The notes under the pieces: model-generated | What the model was told of the DNA's origin: nothing | Databases searched by the model: none | Seen by the model: only the letters and a program-made list of their open reading frames with translations | NCBI GenBank assembly: GCA_003439945.1 | Contig: QVRM01005974.1 | Coordinates: 124,001 to 188,000 of the forward strand | DNA from: Dermanyssus gallinae | Taxonomy: Eukaryota > Arthropoda > Arachnida > Mesostigmata > Dermanyssidae | Direction: 5' to 3' | DNA: 64,000 nucleotides | Position numbers and translations under genes: made by a program | Part shown: one piece after another, positions 1 through 11,429 of the stretch | Numbering within the stretch: the first letter of the stretch is position 1 | How the letters are laid out: every line of letters begins with the position of its first letter

Positions 1-1160
1 TTGCACGTGTTTTGGATCGTCTTCGATTTTTACCTATTCAAAAAAATGGATCAAAGAACCTGTATCAAATTTTGTGTGACAAACGAAATTAAGTGCGCGG
101 ATGCATTCCGAATGTTGACTGTGGTATACGGAGAAGCTACCTTGGACCGAAGCAACGTTTATCGGTGGTACAAAATGTTCTCAGAAGGCCGAGAAGATGT
201 GAACGACGAAGAGCGTGCCGGACGCCCGAGCACTTCAACAACAGACGAAAAAATTAATGAAGTGGAGAAAATGGTATTGGCCAATCGTCGAATCACCGTT
301 AGAGAAGTTGCTGAGGACCTAAACATATCGATTGGCTCGTGCCATTCGATTTTTATCAATGATTTGGGCATGAGACGGGTCGCCGCGAAATTCGTACCAA
401 AATTGCTCAATTGCGACCAAAAACAGCATCGCATGAACATTGCTAATGAGATGTTGGACTCTGTCCGCGACGACCCAAATTTGCTCCAGAGGGTCATAAC
501 TGGTGACGAATCGTGGGTTTATGGTTATGACGTGGAAACCAAAGCTTAATCATCTCAATGGAAGCTGCCGCACGAACCAAGACCGAAAAAAGCGCGCCAA
601 GTTCGGTCGAATGTGAAAGTTTTGCTGACAGTTTTCTTCGATTGCAGGGGCGTGGTGCATCATGAGTTCTTGCCACAGGGTAGAACGGTCAATAAGGAAT
701 ATTACCTGCAAGTTATGCGCAATTTGCGCGAAGCAATCCGCCAGAAACGCCCAGATTTGTGGAAGAACAAAAATTGGCTTTTGCACCACGATAACGCCCC
801 TGCTCACACATCGTTGCTTGTGCGCGAGTTTTTGGCCAAAAACAACACACTAATGATGCCGCAGCCACCGTATTCCCCAGATCTGGCCCCCTGTGACTTT
901 TTCTTGTTCCCTAAACTGAAGAGGCCCATGAAAGGACGACGTTACGCTACGCTTGACGAGATAAAGACGGCATCGAAGGAGGAGCTGAACAAGATAAAAA
1001 AAATGGTTTTTTGAAGTGCTTCGAAGATTGGAAAAACCGTTGGCACAAGTGTATAATATCTCATGGGGATTACTTTGAAGGGGACAAAATAGATATTCAT
1101 GAATAAATGAATAATTTTTGAAAAAACATAAAAGTCGCGATACGTTTTGAACACACTATG
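1..1160 (+). mobile_element. mariner element, copy 1 (5' end outside window)
   Basis: This DNA transposon copy is nearly identical to the one on the other strand at 46177-47499. The 3' terminal inverted repeat lies at about 1130-1160 and is followed by TA at 1161-1162, the target dinucleotide of mariner elements. By alignment with copy 2, about 200 bp of 5' untranslated sequence and the 5' inverted repeat lie upstream of base 1. A foldback fragment starts directly after the TA. The transposase is broken, so the copy would need enzyme supplied by another element. Confidence 0.93.
46..1106 (+). pseudogene. mariner transposase (DD34D type), broken
   Basis: A mariner transposase binds the element's inverted repeats and performs cut-and-paste transposition at TA. 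The start chosen is the ATG at 46 (MDQRTC), because copy 2 starts at the same place. The N-terminal helix-turn-helix region spans roughly residues 1-110. The catalytic Asp codons are visible: GDESW (Asp at 504-506), HHDNAPAH (Asp at 790-792) and PCDFF (Asp at 895-897), with 34 residues between the second and third. Two lesions break the frame. A TAA at 547-549 replaces the Gln codon found in copy 2. The A run at 996-1003 has 8 A where copy 2 has 9, which shifts the frame about 30 codons before the expected end. The residual stop at 1104-1106 is the family stop in the original frame. Confidence 0.93.
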
Positions 1161-1162
1161 TA

Positions 1163-1494
<332 letters not shown>

Positions 1495-1602
1495 ATGAAA
1501 TGACATGCATGAGTCGGCGCGTGTGCACAAGGTACAATATGCATGACTATAATCACTTGGTATGTTTGGCCCAAGGATTTCACGAAGCTAGCAATCAAAG
1601 TC

Positions 1603-1711
1603 GTTGCCGGTTCTGCTCGCAGATGTGCGCTAAACACCACAAAGCGAGCTGCCAGATGCATTGGCAGTCGCTGCACTTTTTTTCCGCACGGTGAGGCGGT
1701 CGCTAAAGTGA
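1603..1711 (-). repeat. Dispersed repeat D, copy 1
   Basis: The complement of this stretch matches 22033-22143. Shared blocks include GGCAGCTCGCT, TTTAGCGCA, CTGCGAGCAGAACCGGCAAC and AGCGACCG. It lies between two (TA)n tracts. No coding function is inferred, although the same reading frame happens to be open in both copies. Confidence 0.75.
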
Positions 1712-1747
1712 ACAAATGTTATATTACGATGTTTATATTATAATTAT

Positions 1748-1750
<3 letters not shown>

Positions 1751-1829
<79 letters not shown>
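1751..1829. repeat. (TA)n microsatellite
   Basis: About 79 bp of nearly pure alternating AT. Confidence 0.97.
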
Positions 1830-1831
<2 letters not shown>

Positions 1832-2136
1832 GACGATTCGGAGTCCGACGACAAAGCGATGAGTCGCTCGAGCCAAGAACTTAAGAAGAGATCACAATCT
1901 TCTTATCGACGACAGTAGAGGTTGAAATGTTCGACTGGGAAACGACAGCATCGGGTGAAAGTCTTATGCATCTCGTCAACGTCGTAATCAGGGAAGATAT
2001 CGTTCCAGGCAATTAGGTTTAAAGACGGTGGCTATTGGCCCAACGTTCAATTTCGAGGAGTTGACTCCGCTGAGCAATTTGACCGCCCAGGTCACGTCAA
2101 TTTTAACGCCAAAAAACGATTTTCTGACCCGCGCTA
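1830..2136. other. Unassigned sequence
   Basis: I recognise nothing here. It may be the decayed upstream part of the LINE fragment that follows. Confidence 0.3.
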
Positions 2137-2410
2137 ATGATTGTGTGCGGAGTAAGCATTTCAATTGCAAGATGTTTGCTAGCTAAGTTATACGAGACAG
2201 GTACGGGGCTGCCGCTAGTATTTGAGATACTTGGGGGTGTCGGGGGAGGCCCTGAGGCATGGTCGCTTCTTCGGAAGATCGGCAAATGGATCGAACTGAC
2301 GACAGGGGACAAAAGAGCTCTTGACTTTCTACTTCAATGGCTATATACAATGCGGCAGCAATTTGGGACACAATGAGGGGCTGCCTCGAGGATAAACTCG
2401 ACTGGTAGTG
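2137..2410 (+). pseudogene. LINE C-terminal domain fragment, copy 1
   Basis: The frame reads GLPLVFEILGGVGG, then TTGDKRALDFLLQ, and after a frame change continues as SMAIYNAAAIWDTM. The order (P)L.FE.LG, GDKR..FL..R, then QRGNAA-like residues, matches a C-terminal domain found in many invertebrate non-LTR retrotransposon proteins. A second copy in this window (21390-21660, minus) shows the same order of motifs. At least one frameshift, near 2335, breaks it. The motif order is visible. The family assignment is from memory of such proteins and is moderate. Confidence 0.5.
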
Positions 2411-3194
2411 CTCCTCATTAACATCAAACCCTGGTATAGTTAGTTAATCACATTTCCCTGTAACCATAAAAATCAAAATAAAAAATTGTACTTGCTACGA
2501 CGTTTAATCGAGCTGAGACAGGGATGCGCCTCCCTCCTCTCGAAGCATCGTCCAGTCGGAAACAACAAAAACTTTTGTGAAACGATAGTTCGGCGTCCGT
2601 TTTGACCTAACTGAACTAGATTTCGCACCGATCAACATGTTTGCTCACACTCGATGATAAATTGCAGTTCAGCTCATTTTGTTTCGTTGCTAGGTGTGCG
2701 TTTAGATATATGCAGTTTAGGCGTCAGACGTTAAGGCCGCCACAGCCCCGTTTAGGGGGTCCGATGATGAGCCACCGACTGGGCCGGTGTCATTAGAACG
2801 TGCACGGTTGCACGTTTCGGTCACGTTCGATCTCGAGTGACACGGCCAGGGACGAATCTTATGACAGCCCGAGGGCCCAGAAGAATTGGGATCTAGCACT
2901 ATTCTCTCGTGCTCGCTCTCTCGTACACAAAGAGACAGAATAACGAGTATGCATTGTATTTTAATCGAAGTTTCCATACATATAGTGATGATTTCAATTT
3001 AGGTTCAATACACTAATATGGATAACTGAGGCTGCAATGCCGGAACGATCCTATCGACAACCATCCTCCTTCTGTTACTTCTGGCAACAGCAGAGATGAG
3101 ATTATCATCAGCTGATGAAGCTTGGGCGTTATAACAGTCGGATGAAAACGGCTCTCCGGGCTGAACGCGCCATGTTAACTCGGAACATTGTCGA
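2411..3194. other. Unassigned sequence
   Basis: About 780 bp with no recognised element. The part at 2720-2900 is more GC-rich than its surroundings. The open frame on the minus strand there has no motif I recognise. Confidence 0.3.
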
Positions 3195-3415
3195 GACGCT
3201 GGGGGATTAGCGCGCTAGTCATGGTTGTCAGCTACCAGGGTGTCGCCGGTTCAGTCCCTGTTGTTGATTTAATTTGCTTTGAGCGATGCTTATTGAGAAT
3301 AGATGATAAATCATACCGCTGAGAGTCGCTTCCTCAACAGTCCTACACGGACTGTTGAGGAAGCTCTAGATATCGGCAGCATGTCCGGCCCTCGGTGCAT
3401 TAAAGATATACCTCA
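3195..3415 (+). mobile_element. SINE family C, copy 1 (tRNA-derived head)
   Basis: The head has a pol III-like A box around TTAGCGCGCTAGTCATGG and a B box CCGGTTCAGTCCC. The body block GAGCGATGCTTATTGAGAAT and the following GATGATAAA..ACCGCTGAGAGTC recur at 7510-7720 and 22216-22420 on the plus strand, and at 6215-6335 on the minus strand. The tail CATGTCCGGCCCTCGGTGC is shared with the 6.2 kb copy. Pol III transcripts of such elements are copied by a partner LINE. This copy carries a perfect 16 bp hairpin at 3328-3364 that the other copies lack. Confidence 0.7.
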
Positions 3416-3823
3416 CGGTGAGTTCCAAGCCCGCAGCGGACGGAGGATGGTCTAGAATTAAAAACACCCTCCTGAAAATGTTTTCAATCCTAGATTCTCG
3501 AGACTGTTACCGGTGGGGGGGGGGGTTGCCTGCAGCTGGTACGCACCAAGTTTTGCGCGTTTGCAGCGTCTTCGACCGCATCATGCCACAGCCAAGCGAG
3601 TCAGCTAACGAGCAACTAGGACCGAGCCCGAAACGGAAAATACGTCAAAACATTGCACAGAACAGTTGAGTTGACGTGAGCGCAGGCGCTTTACAATCAA
3701 TCAAATGTATTTAATCACCTTTGTAGGTAGCAGTCAAATACTTAGTCAAAAAATCCATGTACATATACAAGGGTAACAACACAAGACTAGAGTCATTTCA
3801 GGAATAAAAACACTTCAGCCAAG
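3416..3823. other. Unassigned sequence with an 11-G run
   Basis: I recognise no gene. There is a run of 11 G at 3515-3525. The 83-residue plus-strand frame has no recognisable motif. Confidence 0.3.
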
Positions 3824-4096
3824 TCAGCTTGCCAGGTTTCCCAGCGATTGTACTAGGGGGCAGTTAGCCGCGTGGTATCTATCACAGAAACTCCCACATC
3901 TAGAGCAATTACAACTATCGCACGGGTCATGGAAACCCCGCTCCGCACAGAGCCTGTGGTGAATACCATGAATGGCGAATCGGGTCACAACATGTCTGCT
4001 TAGCCTATGTGTTCCTTTCCACCCACTATTCCTCATTGCCCCCGTGTTAAGGACAGGCACAGACGCTTTACGGCTTACTGCAGCGCCAATCCACAA
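3824..4096 (-). pseudogene. LINE C-terminal zinc-finger fragment, family Z, copy 1
   Basis: The minus-strand frame contains IHHRLCAERGFHDPCD, then CNCSRCG and CDRYHAANCPLVQS. The Cys/His arrangement matches the plus-strand frame at 28311-28523 (FHHVLC, then CDRYHAATCPAVQS). It also matches the C-terminus of the RT protein at 26731-27845 (YHHFMC, CSFCG, RYHMPVC). Cys/His knuckles at the end of non-LTR RT proteins are thought to bind nucleic acid. The upstream RT part is missing, so this is a 5'-truncated or decayed 3' end. Confidence 0.6.
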
Positions 4097-4575
4097 CTGT
4101 AAACGTACAACATGAGGAGTTCTGCGGCAGACAAGTGAACAGATGCATGTCGTTATTTTTTACTGCAAACGTTCCGTTCGTTTTTTCTCTCCCTTGCCGG
4201 CAATAGTGGTTGTTTCTCGCCATGAGGGTAGCCCTTCAGTGGATAGGCTGTGTGTGGGGGGGACCTGAGCGTTACCTAGGACCGAGACGCTGTGGAATGC
4301 TGACAATGTTTTGTCGCGACTCGCGTTCACATTCACTGGTAGGCTATATTAGGCCTACCTAGCCTATGGAATGGCCTTTTTGTTGCACTGTTGTGACACA
4401 CTCCATAACAATTGCGCCAAGAAAGCCAGCACATCCGTATCTAGCCGTTTCGTTGTACTGGCCTGGCCGGTTGATTGCGCAACAATACTTGATCGCCGAT
4501 CAGCTGTATTCCACGGCGGCGTCAGTTTGATGTGGGTCCACATACCGGCGTGTTACCTCGTGTTGTTTTTTTTTT
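4097..4575. other. Unassigned sequence
   Basis: Nothing recognised. It ends in a T-rich stretch that abuts the SINE tail. Confidence 0.3.
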
Positions 4576-4762
4576 TAGATTTCCTGTAAGGCAATTGCCC
4601 GTGTACGGATTTTTCATGTCATGGCTAAGTTTACTCCACTCCGGCATTTACCTTGTCTAAATTGGAAACCATGCAAGCCAATTTAAGAGTGGCCGGTCTG
4701 GGTCTCGAACCGGTCCTCCCGAATGCAAGGCAAAGGCTTTGCCACTAAGCCACCTTGCTCGG
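4576..4762 (-). mobile_element. SINE family B, copy 1 (short-tail form)
   Basis: Read on the minus strand, it has an A box in GGTGGCTTAGTGGC, a B box near GGTTCGAGACCC, a body CGGCCACTCTTAAATTGG, and the block AAATGCCGGAGTGGA. The tail includes CCGTACACGGGCAATTGCC and ends near TAAGGCAATTGCC on the given strand. The same head and tail occur at 38545-38726 on the plus strand, so this is a dispersed tRNA-derived SINE and not a tRNA gene. Confidence 0.85.
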
Positions 4763-6214
4763 TATTGTACTGCAGTGACTTGAGGAGGACTGTCTCGTCT
4801 GCTGTTGTCGCTGATCTCGGTGGTCGATTTTACTACAGAACAACACTGCCATCAGTATCCGTTGATCTCCGTCCTCTGCAACTTTCTTCCGCTCATTAGT
4901 GTCACTGGCTAACTGAAGGAGCGAAGCCCTCCGCCTTCGTTCTTCGGGGGATGCTACTGCTTGGTCGGAGTTTCCTCACTGCTCCAGTTACGCTCGGGCT
5001 GACCATTAAGTTCACAAGCAAGTGTGCACTCGCGTTGCGTGTCTTTGGTCTCGCTGTCAGTGCTTACAACGTAAATAAACGTAACGGGCGTTGATATTGA
5101 CATTTGAGATACAACACTGCTTGCTGAAGACTTGTGTAAACAATACAACGCATGCAGGAATAGATATGCGAATAAATTTATCAACATTATGAGATTCCTG
5201 AAGTAGGTAGAATGTAAGGCCTAACAAGCGCAATTTTTGTAAGATTTTTTCAAGTAAATAATAATACATTTGAGGAGTTCACTTTTACACCGAGTGCAAG
5301 ACGTACAAAGGATAGCTTTAGCGTGTTTAGCCGTCTTTATTGTAAAGCCAGTACACTTGGCAGTAACTGTAGAAGGGGTGTCGGTGGTTAGTTCTGACCC
5401 ATAGAAAACGTGCGAGAAAGTATTTAAAAGTATAGTAGTACATATCAGCAATGTAGATGTCTGACGATGTAAGTACGCCTCTTACTGAAAAAAGCCAGGT
5501 GAACAAAAAAGTTTCACGTACGGTACTCCCACGTATCCCATCACGTATCGGTTTCATGATTTAGATCTACATAGCAACAGGATTATTGTCAGTCGCTGCC
5601 GCAATTTTTTAGAGACTATTCAAGTTACCTTACAAGGTTCTGCAGATCGTAAATTCTTGCAAACGACCTCTAGTACAATAAACGCGAATGACGAAGTTTC
5701 GTAGAGGCGGTAGATTGGCTGAACATAACGAATTGCGCATGAAATGGCAATAATTGACCATACTCAGCACTACTTAAGTGTAATCTGTTCGACAAAAGGA
5801 ACGAGCTTTGCAAGACGCCTAGATGAACGTGGCTTTATATGCTTTCAATTCAATTATAGCGTCCCGGACCCGAAATCAATCTATACACATAGCTTTGAGA
5901 CTCTCTGACCTAAAAATAACCGTAATGGTAACTTACGTTGTACAGGCTGTACGACCTTTTCTCAAAAAAGAACTAACTTTTAGATCTTATATCACTCTCC
6001 AGCTGTTGCAATCTCTTCGTTTATATTTAAGAATAACGTCTGATGTTTGTAGAACCTCAGAAAAATATATGACTTACCCTAAACGATTGGGTTTGTACAT
6101 AATCTAAAATTAAAAACATTTTTAAGAAAGTAGTTTTTATTTTTAGACTATCCTCCGTCCTCTACAGGTTTGACACTCATCCGGAGGCTCTTCAATGCAC
6201 TCTTCAATGGCTCT
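4763..6214. other. Unassigned sequence
   Basis: About 1.45 kb of mixed composition with no open frame above about 95 residues and no recognised motif. The 3' end (6120-6214) approaches a minus-strand SINE C. Confidence 0.3.
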
Positions 6215-6335
6215 TCAAGGCACCGAGGGCCGGACATGTCGAGATATCCAAAGTTTCCTCCAACAGTCATTGTGGCAGCATGGCCGCTGACTGTTAGCGG
6301 CATGGTTTATCGTCTATTCTCATCAGGAGCAACTG
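6215..6335 (-). mobile_element. SINE family C, partial copy 2
   Basis: On the complement, GAGAATAGACGATAAACCATGCCGC and the later ATATCTCGACATGTCCGGCCCTC follow the body and tail of the 3.2 kb copy. The tRNA-like head is not recognisable, so the copy is 5'-truncated or diverged. Its middle block GCGGCCATGCTGCCACA also appears in the copy at 22.3 kb. Confidence 0.65.
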
Positions 6336-6738
6336 GCCGACTGGGAGCAGAAGATGGCAGACATTGAACAATAATTTTACACTTCCAAGGCAGTGACATT
6401 ACCTAGGGTGGAAACTGCTACTGAACTACAAAAATCGACATCCGATTTGCAGTACACGATTTTTATGCAAAAATCGGCCTCTGAAAAGGGCTTTCAGCAG
6501 GTTTTCTGGGAGTGCAAATGGCGGTTCTGCAAACCGCAATGCGACGTTTATCACTAATACACAGCAATGACGCACCCCAATGCGCTATCGTCATTAGACA
6601 AATTACACGATAACTATGCCTGTGTAACGTAAACAAAAGCTTGAACTAAACAGCTACTGCTAAATGGTCTGTAACCAGATTCACCAGAAACAGTTTTACG
6701 CAAATAGTTTGTTCTTCCCTTACTGAAAACAGCAACCA

Positions 6739-6778
<40 letters not shown>

Positions 6779-7509
6779 CAGCTACATTACTAGCAAAGTG
6801 ACCGTGTACAGTTTACTCCGTCGTCTTCGTTATTGTTGCCACTGCCGCACCAATCACGTTGATCGTACGTACACACATCTACGACGTATATATAATACAG
6901 CAACATAATTCGTGTGTAGATTCTTAGAACTTTGACCTTGGCCTATACATACATCGGGTGTCGCTGTTTCGCACAGCGACAAAGAGTTAGCCGGCGAAGT
7001 GGTGTCGGGTTGGCGAGTCGCCTGTTGTTCTTGTTGTCGAAGGCCGAGCCCGTTGTTTGTTTGCCGTCGTCGTTGCCTATGGCGGCGAGGAAGCTAGACG
7101 AGACTAGTGCTGTTTATCCTGCCACGATGACGACGCTTGCTGACAGCAGTTTTGGCAGGCAATAGAGGCCCGGATAGGCTGGACTGTTTGGCCTGTCGCA
7201 CCCCTACCTACGCTATATGCACACCGCCTCAATACCGTACCTACGTAGAAGCGTACGTTCACCAGCGTTTCCACGTTGGTATGTCTGATCACGTCTCCGG
7301 AAAGTAGACCCACTCCGTCGTGCCCAGGCACAAACAACATAAACAACCACTTGTCTAACGAGGTTGACGTTGTTGGCCAGTCGAAAAGAAAGAAGAAGAA
7401 TAGGACGCTAAATGGCCTGTTTTACCTTCTTGTCCCACATCCATATCCATCAATATATACACAGCCCCACTTTTTCTCAGACACAAACAACTAATATATA
7501 CAGGTACAT
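6336..7509. other. Unassigned sequence with one (TA)n tract
   Basis: A pure (TA)n tract lies at 6742-6775. The part from 6950 to 7350 has higher GC than most of the window and no transposon signature, so it may be single-copy host sequence. No exon structure could be supported. Confidence 0.35.
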
Positions 7510-7720
7510 ACTGGCGGCGCGGTCTAGGGGGCTAGTGCGCTTGTTACGCGTGCCTACCTACTGGGGTGTTGCCGGTTCGTTTCCTGTTGTTGATCGAATT
7601 TTGCGATACTTATTGTGAATATACTATATAATCAACTATGCCGCTGAGAGTCAGCAATCATGCTGCCACAAAGACACACTGACGATGAAACTCTTTATAT
7701 CTCATTTGCGCGTATGCTGC
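7510..7720 (+). mobile_element. SINE family C, copy 3
   Basis: It has the A-box region GGGGCTAGTGCGCTTGTTAC and the B box GCCGGTTCGTTTCC, followed by CTGTTGTTGAT and ACTTATTGTGAAT, then GCCGCTGAGAGTCAG and ATGCTGCCACAAAG. The order and spacing are the same as in the 3.2 kb and 22.2 kb copies. The tail is less clear than in copy 1. Confidence 0.65.
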
Positions 7721-9165
7721 CAAGTGCACCTAACACAAAAGGGCAGCATGTATATTTAGAGGTGCATGGCATTCCTGGCAAGGCCGTCCGAAAATTCTAA
7801 AAGCATTATTGTAACAGCTTCTACATATCATGTACTCGTATAGCTGTAGCAGGAGATAAGCAAGATGCCTAGGCGTTTAGTGGGTCTAAAAGAAGAAAAC
7901 GCCAGTCCATTATATGTCAAAATGTCGACGCAAAAATGTTATGTTGACGGCAATTAAGAGTAAAATGTTCTCAATGTTGTAAGTGTATGCACTAGTTTTC
8001 TTGCCCGTCTCTCCCTCTCGCGCTCTCTCTCTCTGGACGGCGTTAATGACCGCCAAAACTAGACAACGAATGGTGCCACATCTACTAACGCGGGAAATTC
8101 AAATAAGGTACTTCTAAAAACGCTTAGCAAAATACGAGAAATTAAGATAGATATAAACGAACTATCAATGGAAACTGTAAACTTTATGAAGATAAGTTGT
8201 CGGAGCCCCTCGTTCCAGAACTTGCAAACAGTACCAAACCCTGGTGAGTAAACGTGAGATTTAGGGGTTTTAAGTGGGTAACCCCATATTACCGCGGAGT
8301 CCCACACTATCCACGCGCTCCTCCACATAAGCGCTGGGTGTGCATAAATCATTTTTTACCGAAACTCATGCGAAACAAAAGATAAGTTGTCGGAAGCGAC
8401 TGGCAATTTACACGTTTGCTTACGTCAGTTTGAGACACCTAAGGCAAGCAGACCGCACAGGCGTGCCAAGGTCAATCGTAATATGTTGGTGCGGATCTAA
8501 AGTGTACAACCTCATGCAAAACTTTAAACTGCGCAAATCATGCGGTTAACTAATCAGGCAGATGCTCAAATATGCTCAAGTTGTGTTGAGCCAACAAAAC
8601 CTTATGTTAAAACAATGAATCGAAAAAGACAGCAGATGAGGTTCGACTTACCACCTCTCCCAACAATTCGAATCCAGTGTCAGCACACGACGGATTCATG
8701 TCCCAAGCATGTGCACCAAAGTTACTGCAAAGAAAATAGACATTTTTCTCAAAACGTATGGCCATATGCACTCGATGTATGTGAAGCGTCTTCCATCAAG
8801 TGGTAGCAATCACAGGTTCGACGACAAAGTTGCCGACTTAGACCATGAAAGCTTGACTCAAGACGACTTGTGAAAAAATGAGTGTTTTTGCGTACGATTA
8901 GAACCATAACACCTTTACAATTGTCAGCTGCTCTCGGCTCATGTTATTCGTGAGAGGCAGTGCAGTGATATCTTCGCAAGGCCAGGCAGGCAGACACATG
9001 ATACTTCGTACACGCTTGGGAGTCGACAGACGCACTCCGCATATTCCTCGTGGGAGTTTGTAGTCGAATAGACCAAGTAATGTTAGCCATGAACTATGTA
9101 CCTGCTAGACGTTACGATTGTCACATGCAAGACCAGACCAAATGGCACTAAAAGTCTCCAGGTCT
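7721..9165. other. Unassigned sequence
   Basis: About 1.4 kb with several frames of 60-100 residues on both strands, none with a recognised motif. There is a short CT-rich run at 8008-8034. Confidence 0.3.
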
Positions 9166-10560
9166 CTAACCTAAAAATTGATAAACTTTATTTTCCCATT
9201 CCAAAATAAAGCTATCAAATGGTACTGTATGCAGCATCTTCGATCTCAATTGAGCTATCTCAACAACCGGTGCACACGCTGACATTGGGTACACAAAGCG
9301 ATACCTTACCCGTATTGATTGGCAAAGTACTCGTTTCATGTACATTGTGCAACACCTTTCAAGCCATCTAAATTTCGGCTGAGTGAAGTGTCCCCATACT
9401 CTTTCAAGACCATACATCAGCCTTAGAACAGTCTTGAGGTGGAAAAGTGCCACTGCCATCGGGATGGACAGTAGCCCACCTCTACACAAAGCGAGACTAG
9501 GGCTATGCGCACTATCTCGACAATGTGCGCAGTAAAGATCGTTCCAGTATACTCGAACCGACGCCTCAGATAACGGAAAGATTTGACGGATTCCACGTAC
9601 CGGCCGCCACAACGTAAACGCCTTTGGTTGGTGGCTCGCTCCCTACGAGATCGCACAATGTAGGCTAAGAGCTTCCGTTCTCTGCTTTCGAAAAAGCAGT
9701 CGGATTTCCTTCCGCTTATTGTATTTACGCTTGTAGTCATAGCATTGCTTTATGTAGGCGTTTAAGCAAACGCTCGAGCACCCCACGGTGGGCAGATAGC
9801 AAGGCTGAGGAAACCACTGTTGTGATCTCCTCTGGCCCGCTCTCTTCCATCTGACTGCACTTCTCATGGTTTTCTCTAGCAGTTCACAACAAGTATCAAC
9901 ATCACGACCCACCTCGAGGCTTCCAACCGCTAAAAATGAACGGTCTACATGCCTCGTGGCAACCATGGTATAATCGCCGCGCTGTTTTGACCAAATATCA
10001 GGAATATTTGTAACTGTTGACACCGATAGGTGCTTTCTTACAGCCCTGTCGATAACATCGAAGCTTTTAACTTTGCCATTGACAAGGTTGCGAAACGGTA
10101 GATCAATGTTGCTGCTTCTGTTTGACTTAAATACGTGTGGCCTTCGCGTGTATTTGCACATCTCAGAGCAAAGTATTCCATCAACTGGAGCAGCACCTCT
10201 CCTTTATCGTTTGTAGCGCCACTATCAGTGCGGGCATTGAAGTCGCCACCGATGATGGTTGGCATAGACAGGTCGAAACCTAGCCTAAAACACCTACCAG
10301 AACTCACCGTGCCAGCGACCTCTGCCGAGTCAAGATTTGAGGAAAGGTAGAAGACGACTATGCTTACCCTCATAGACAAGAGGCCCACACTGAAATAGTT
10401 CTTTCTCACAAACTTCTCCGGCTGTAAACATTGATGTAGATAGATTGATAATTCACCCACTGGTCCAAGAACTGCCAGCTTGTGGAACTTTCGCCTATTA
10501 TGAATATGGAGATCCTACCGGTAGGTCTCCGTTAAGAGTGCAATATTCACTAACGTAAGC
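9166..10560 (-). pseudogene. Non-LTR retrotransposon remnant: endonuclease joined to RT C-terminal region
   Basis: On the minus strand from about 10460, an APE-type endonuclease domain is visible. IVVFYLSS is followed by IIGGDFNARTDSG (the GDFN motif), then by a frameshift near 10150 into SNRSSNIDLPFRN and FDVIDR. From about 9640 the frame carries VKSFRYLRRRFEYTGTIF, then LFHLKTVLRLMYGLERVWG, typical of the region after the RT fingers and palm. No RT palm motifs (KAFD, QG..SP, YADD) lie between the two, so the catalytic core appears to have been deleted, or the two parts come from different copies. Several frame changes confirm that it is dead. Confidence 0.65.
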
Positions 10561-11429
10561 GCGTCAACCGGCGCTAGGTCTATTGCTCCTCTTAGTCCCT
10601 CACAGATTCAAGGAAACAGTCGCAGAGTCTTGGGAATCTCTGCGGTAGCATATCTATTTCTATTTAATCACTTGCAAAGAGCCTGACCGCCAAGCGCAAT
10701 AAAGCGACGAAACAAGATACCTTTGGGCCAGAGTTAACTCTTGCTGCACTTCACAACATTTTAAACACCGCCTTCTGTCGACAACTTTTTTACGTTCTAT
10801 TGATACCGTACGATGACCACTATTTGCTTATTCTGTACGGCTAATTGTGTACGGGAGAGACGCGGTTGTTCTTTTTGTCACGGTCCCTTACGACGAAGTT
10901 CCGAAGGGCTACTTTCGCACATGGCTCGGCAAAGACTCATCTTCAGCTTTGTTTGCACGCAAGTACCTCTTTGACTGCAACTTTGTTCGCACGCGAATAC
11001 ATCATTGGCTAAAACTTGTAAGTACCTTGCAAGTACCTTCGAAACTGTTCGTACGCAAGTACCTTTTGAGTATCTATCCAGATAACAGGGTAAAAAGCGT
11101 GTACGTAATTGCAAGATTGACATAGCTATCATTACAGAGACGTGACTTTGTGAGCTTTATGTTTGCTTAACGGAAATTTGCAGCGGCGGTTTTTTTACCG
11201 CGTCTTCAGAAGAGATCATGCAATATGCGGGGGCAGAGCCCCAATTCTATCTGTAGGAGGAGCTACCTAATTCAGATTTTAACCTTACATCATTTTTATT
11301 ATTACAACATACAATCGTACATCTGACGTAAGATGCAAGGTAAGACAGAAAAAGCCTTTGAAAGAGGCCCAACTTTAGCTATGCAAATATTTACAAGCAG
11401 ATAAACTCTCAATTGTGTAACGTATCGCA
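10561..11429. other. Unassigned sequence with three degenerate 21 bp repeats
   Basis: Three related stretches occur at about 10951-11065: TTTGCACGCAAGTACCT, TTCGCACGCGAATACAT and TTCGTACGCAAGTACCT. Otherwise nothing is recognised. Confidence 0.35.

Noticed and set aside
550..807. Open frames antisense to the mariner transposase (also at 46531-46844)
   Set aside because: Shadows of the conserved sense coding sequence. They are alike in both copies only because the copies are alike.
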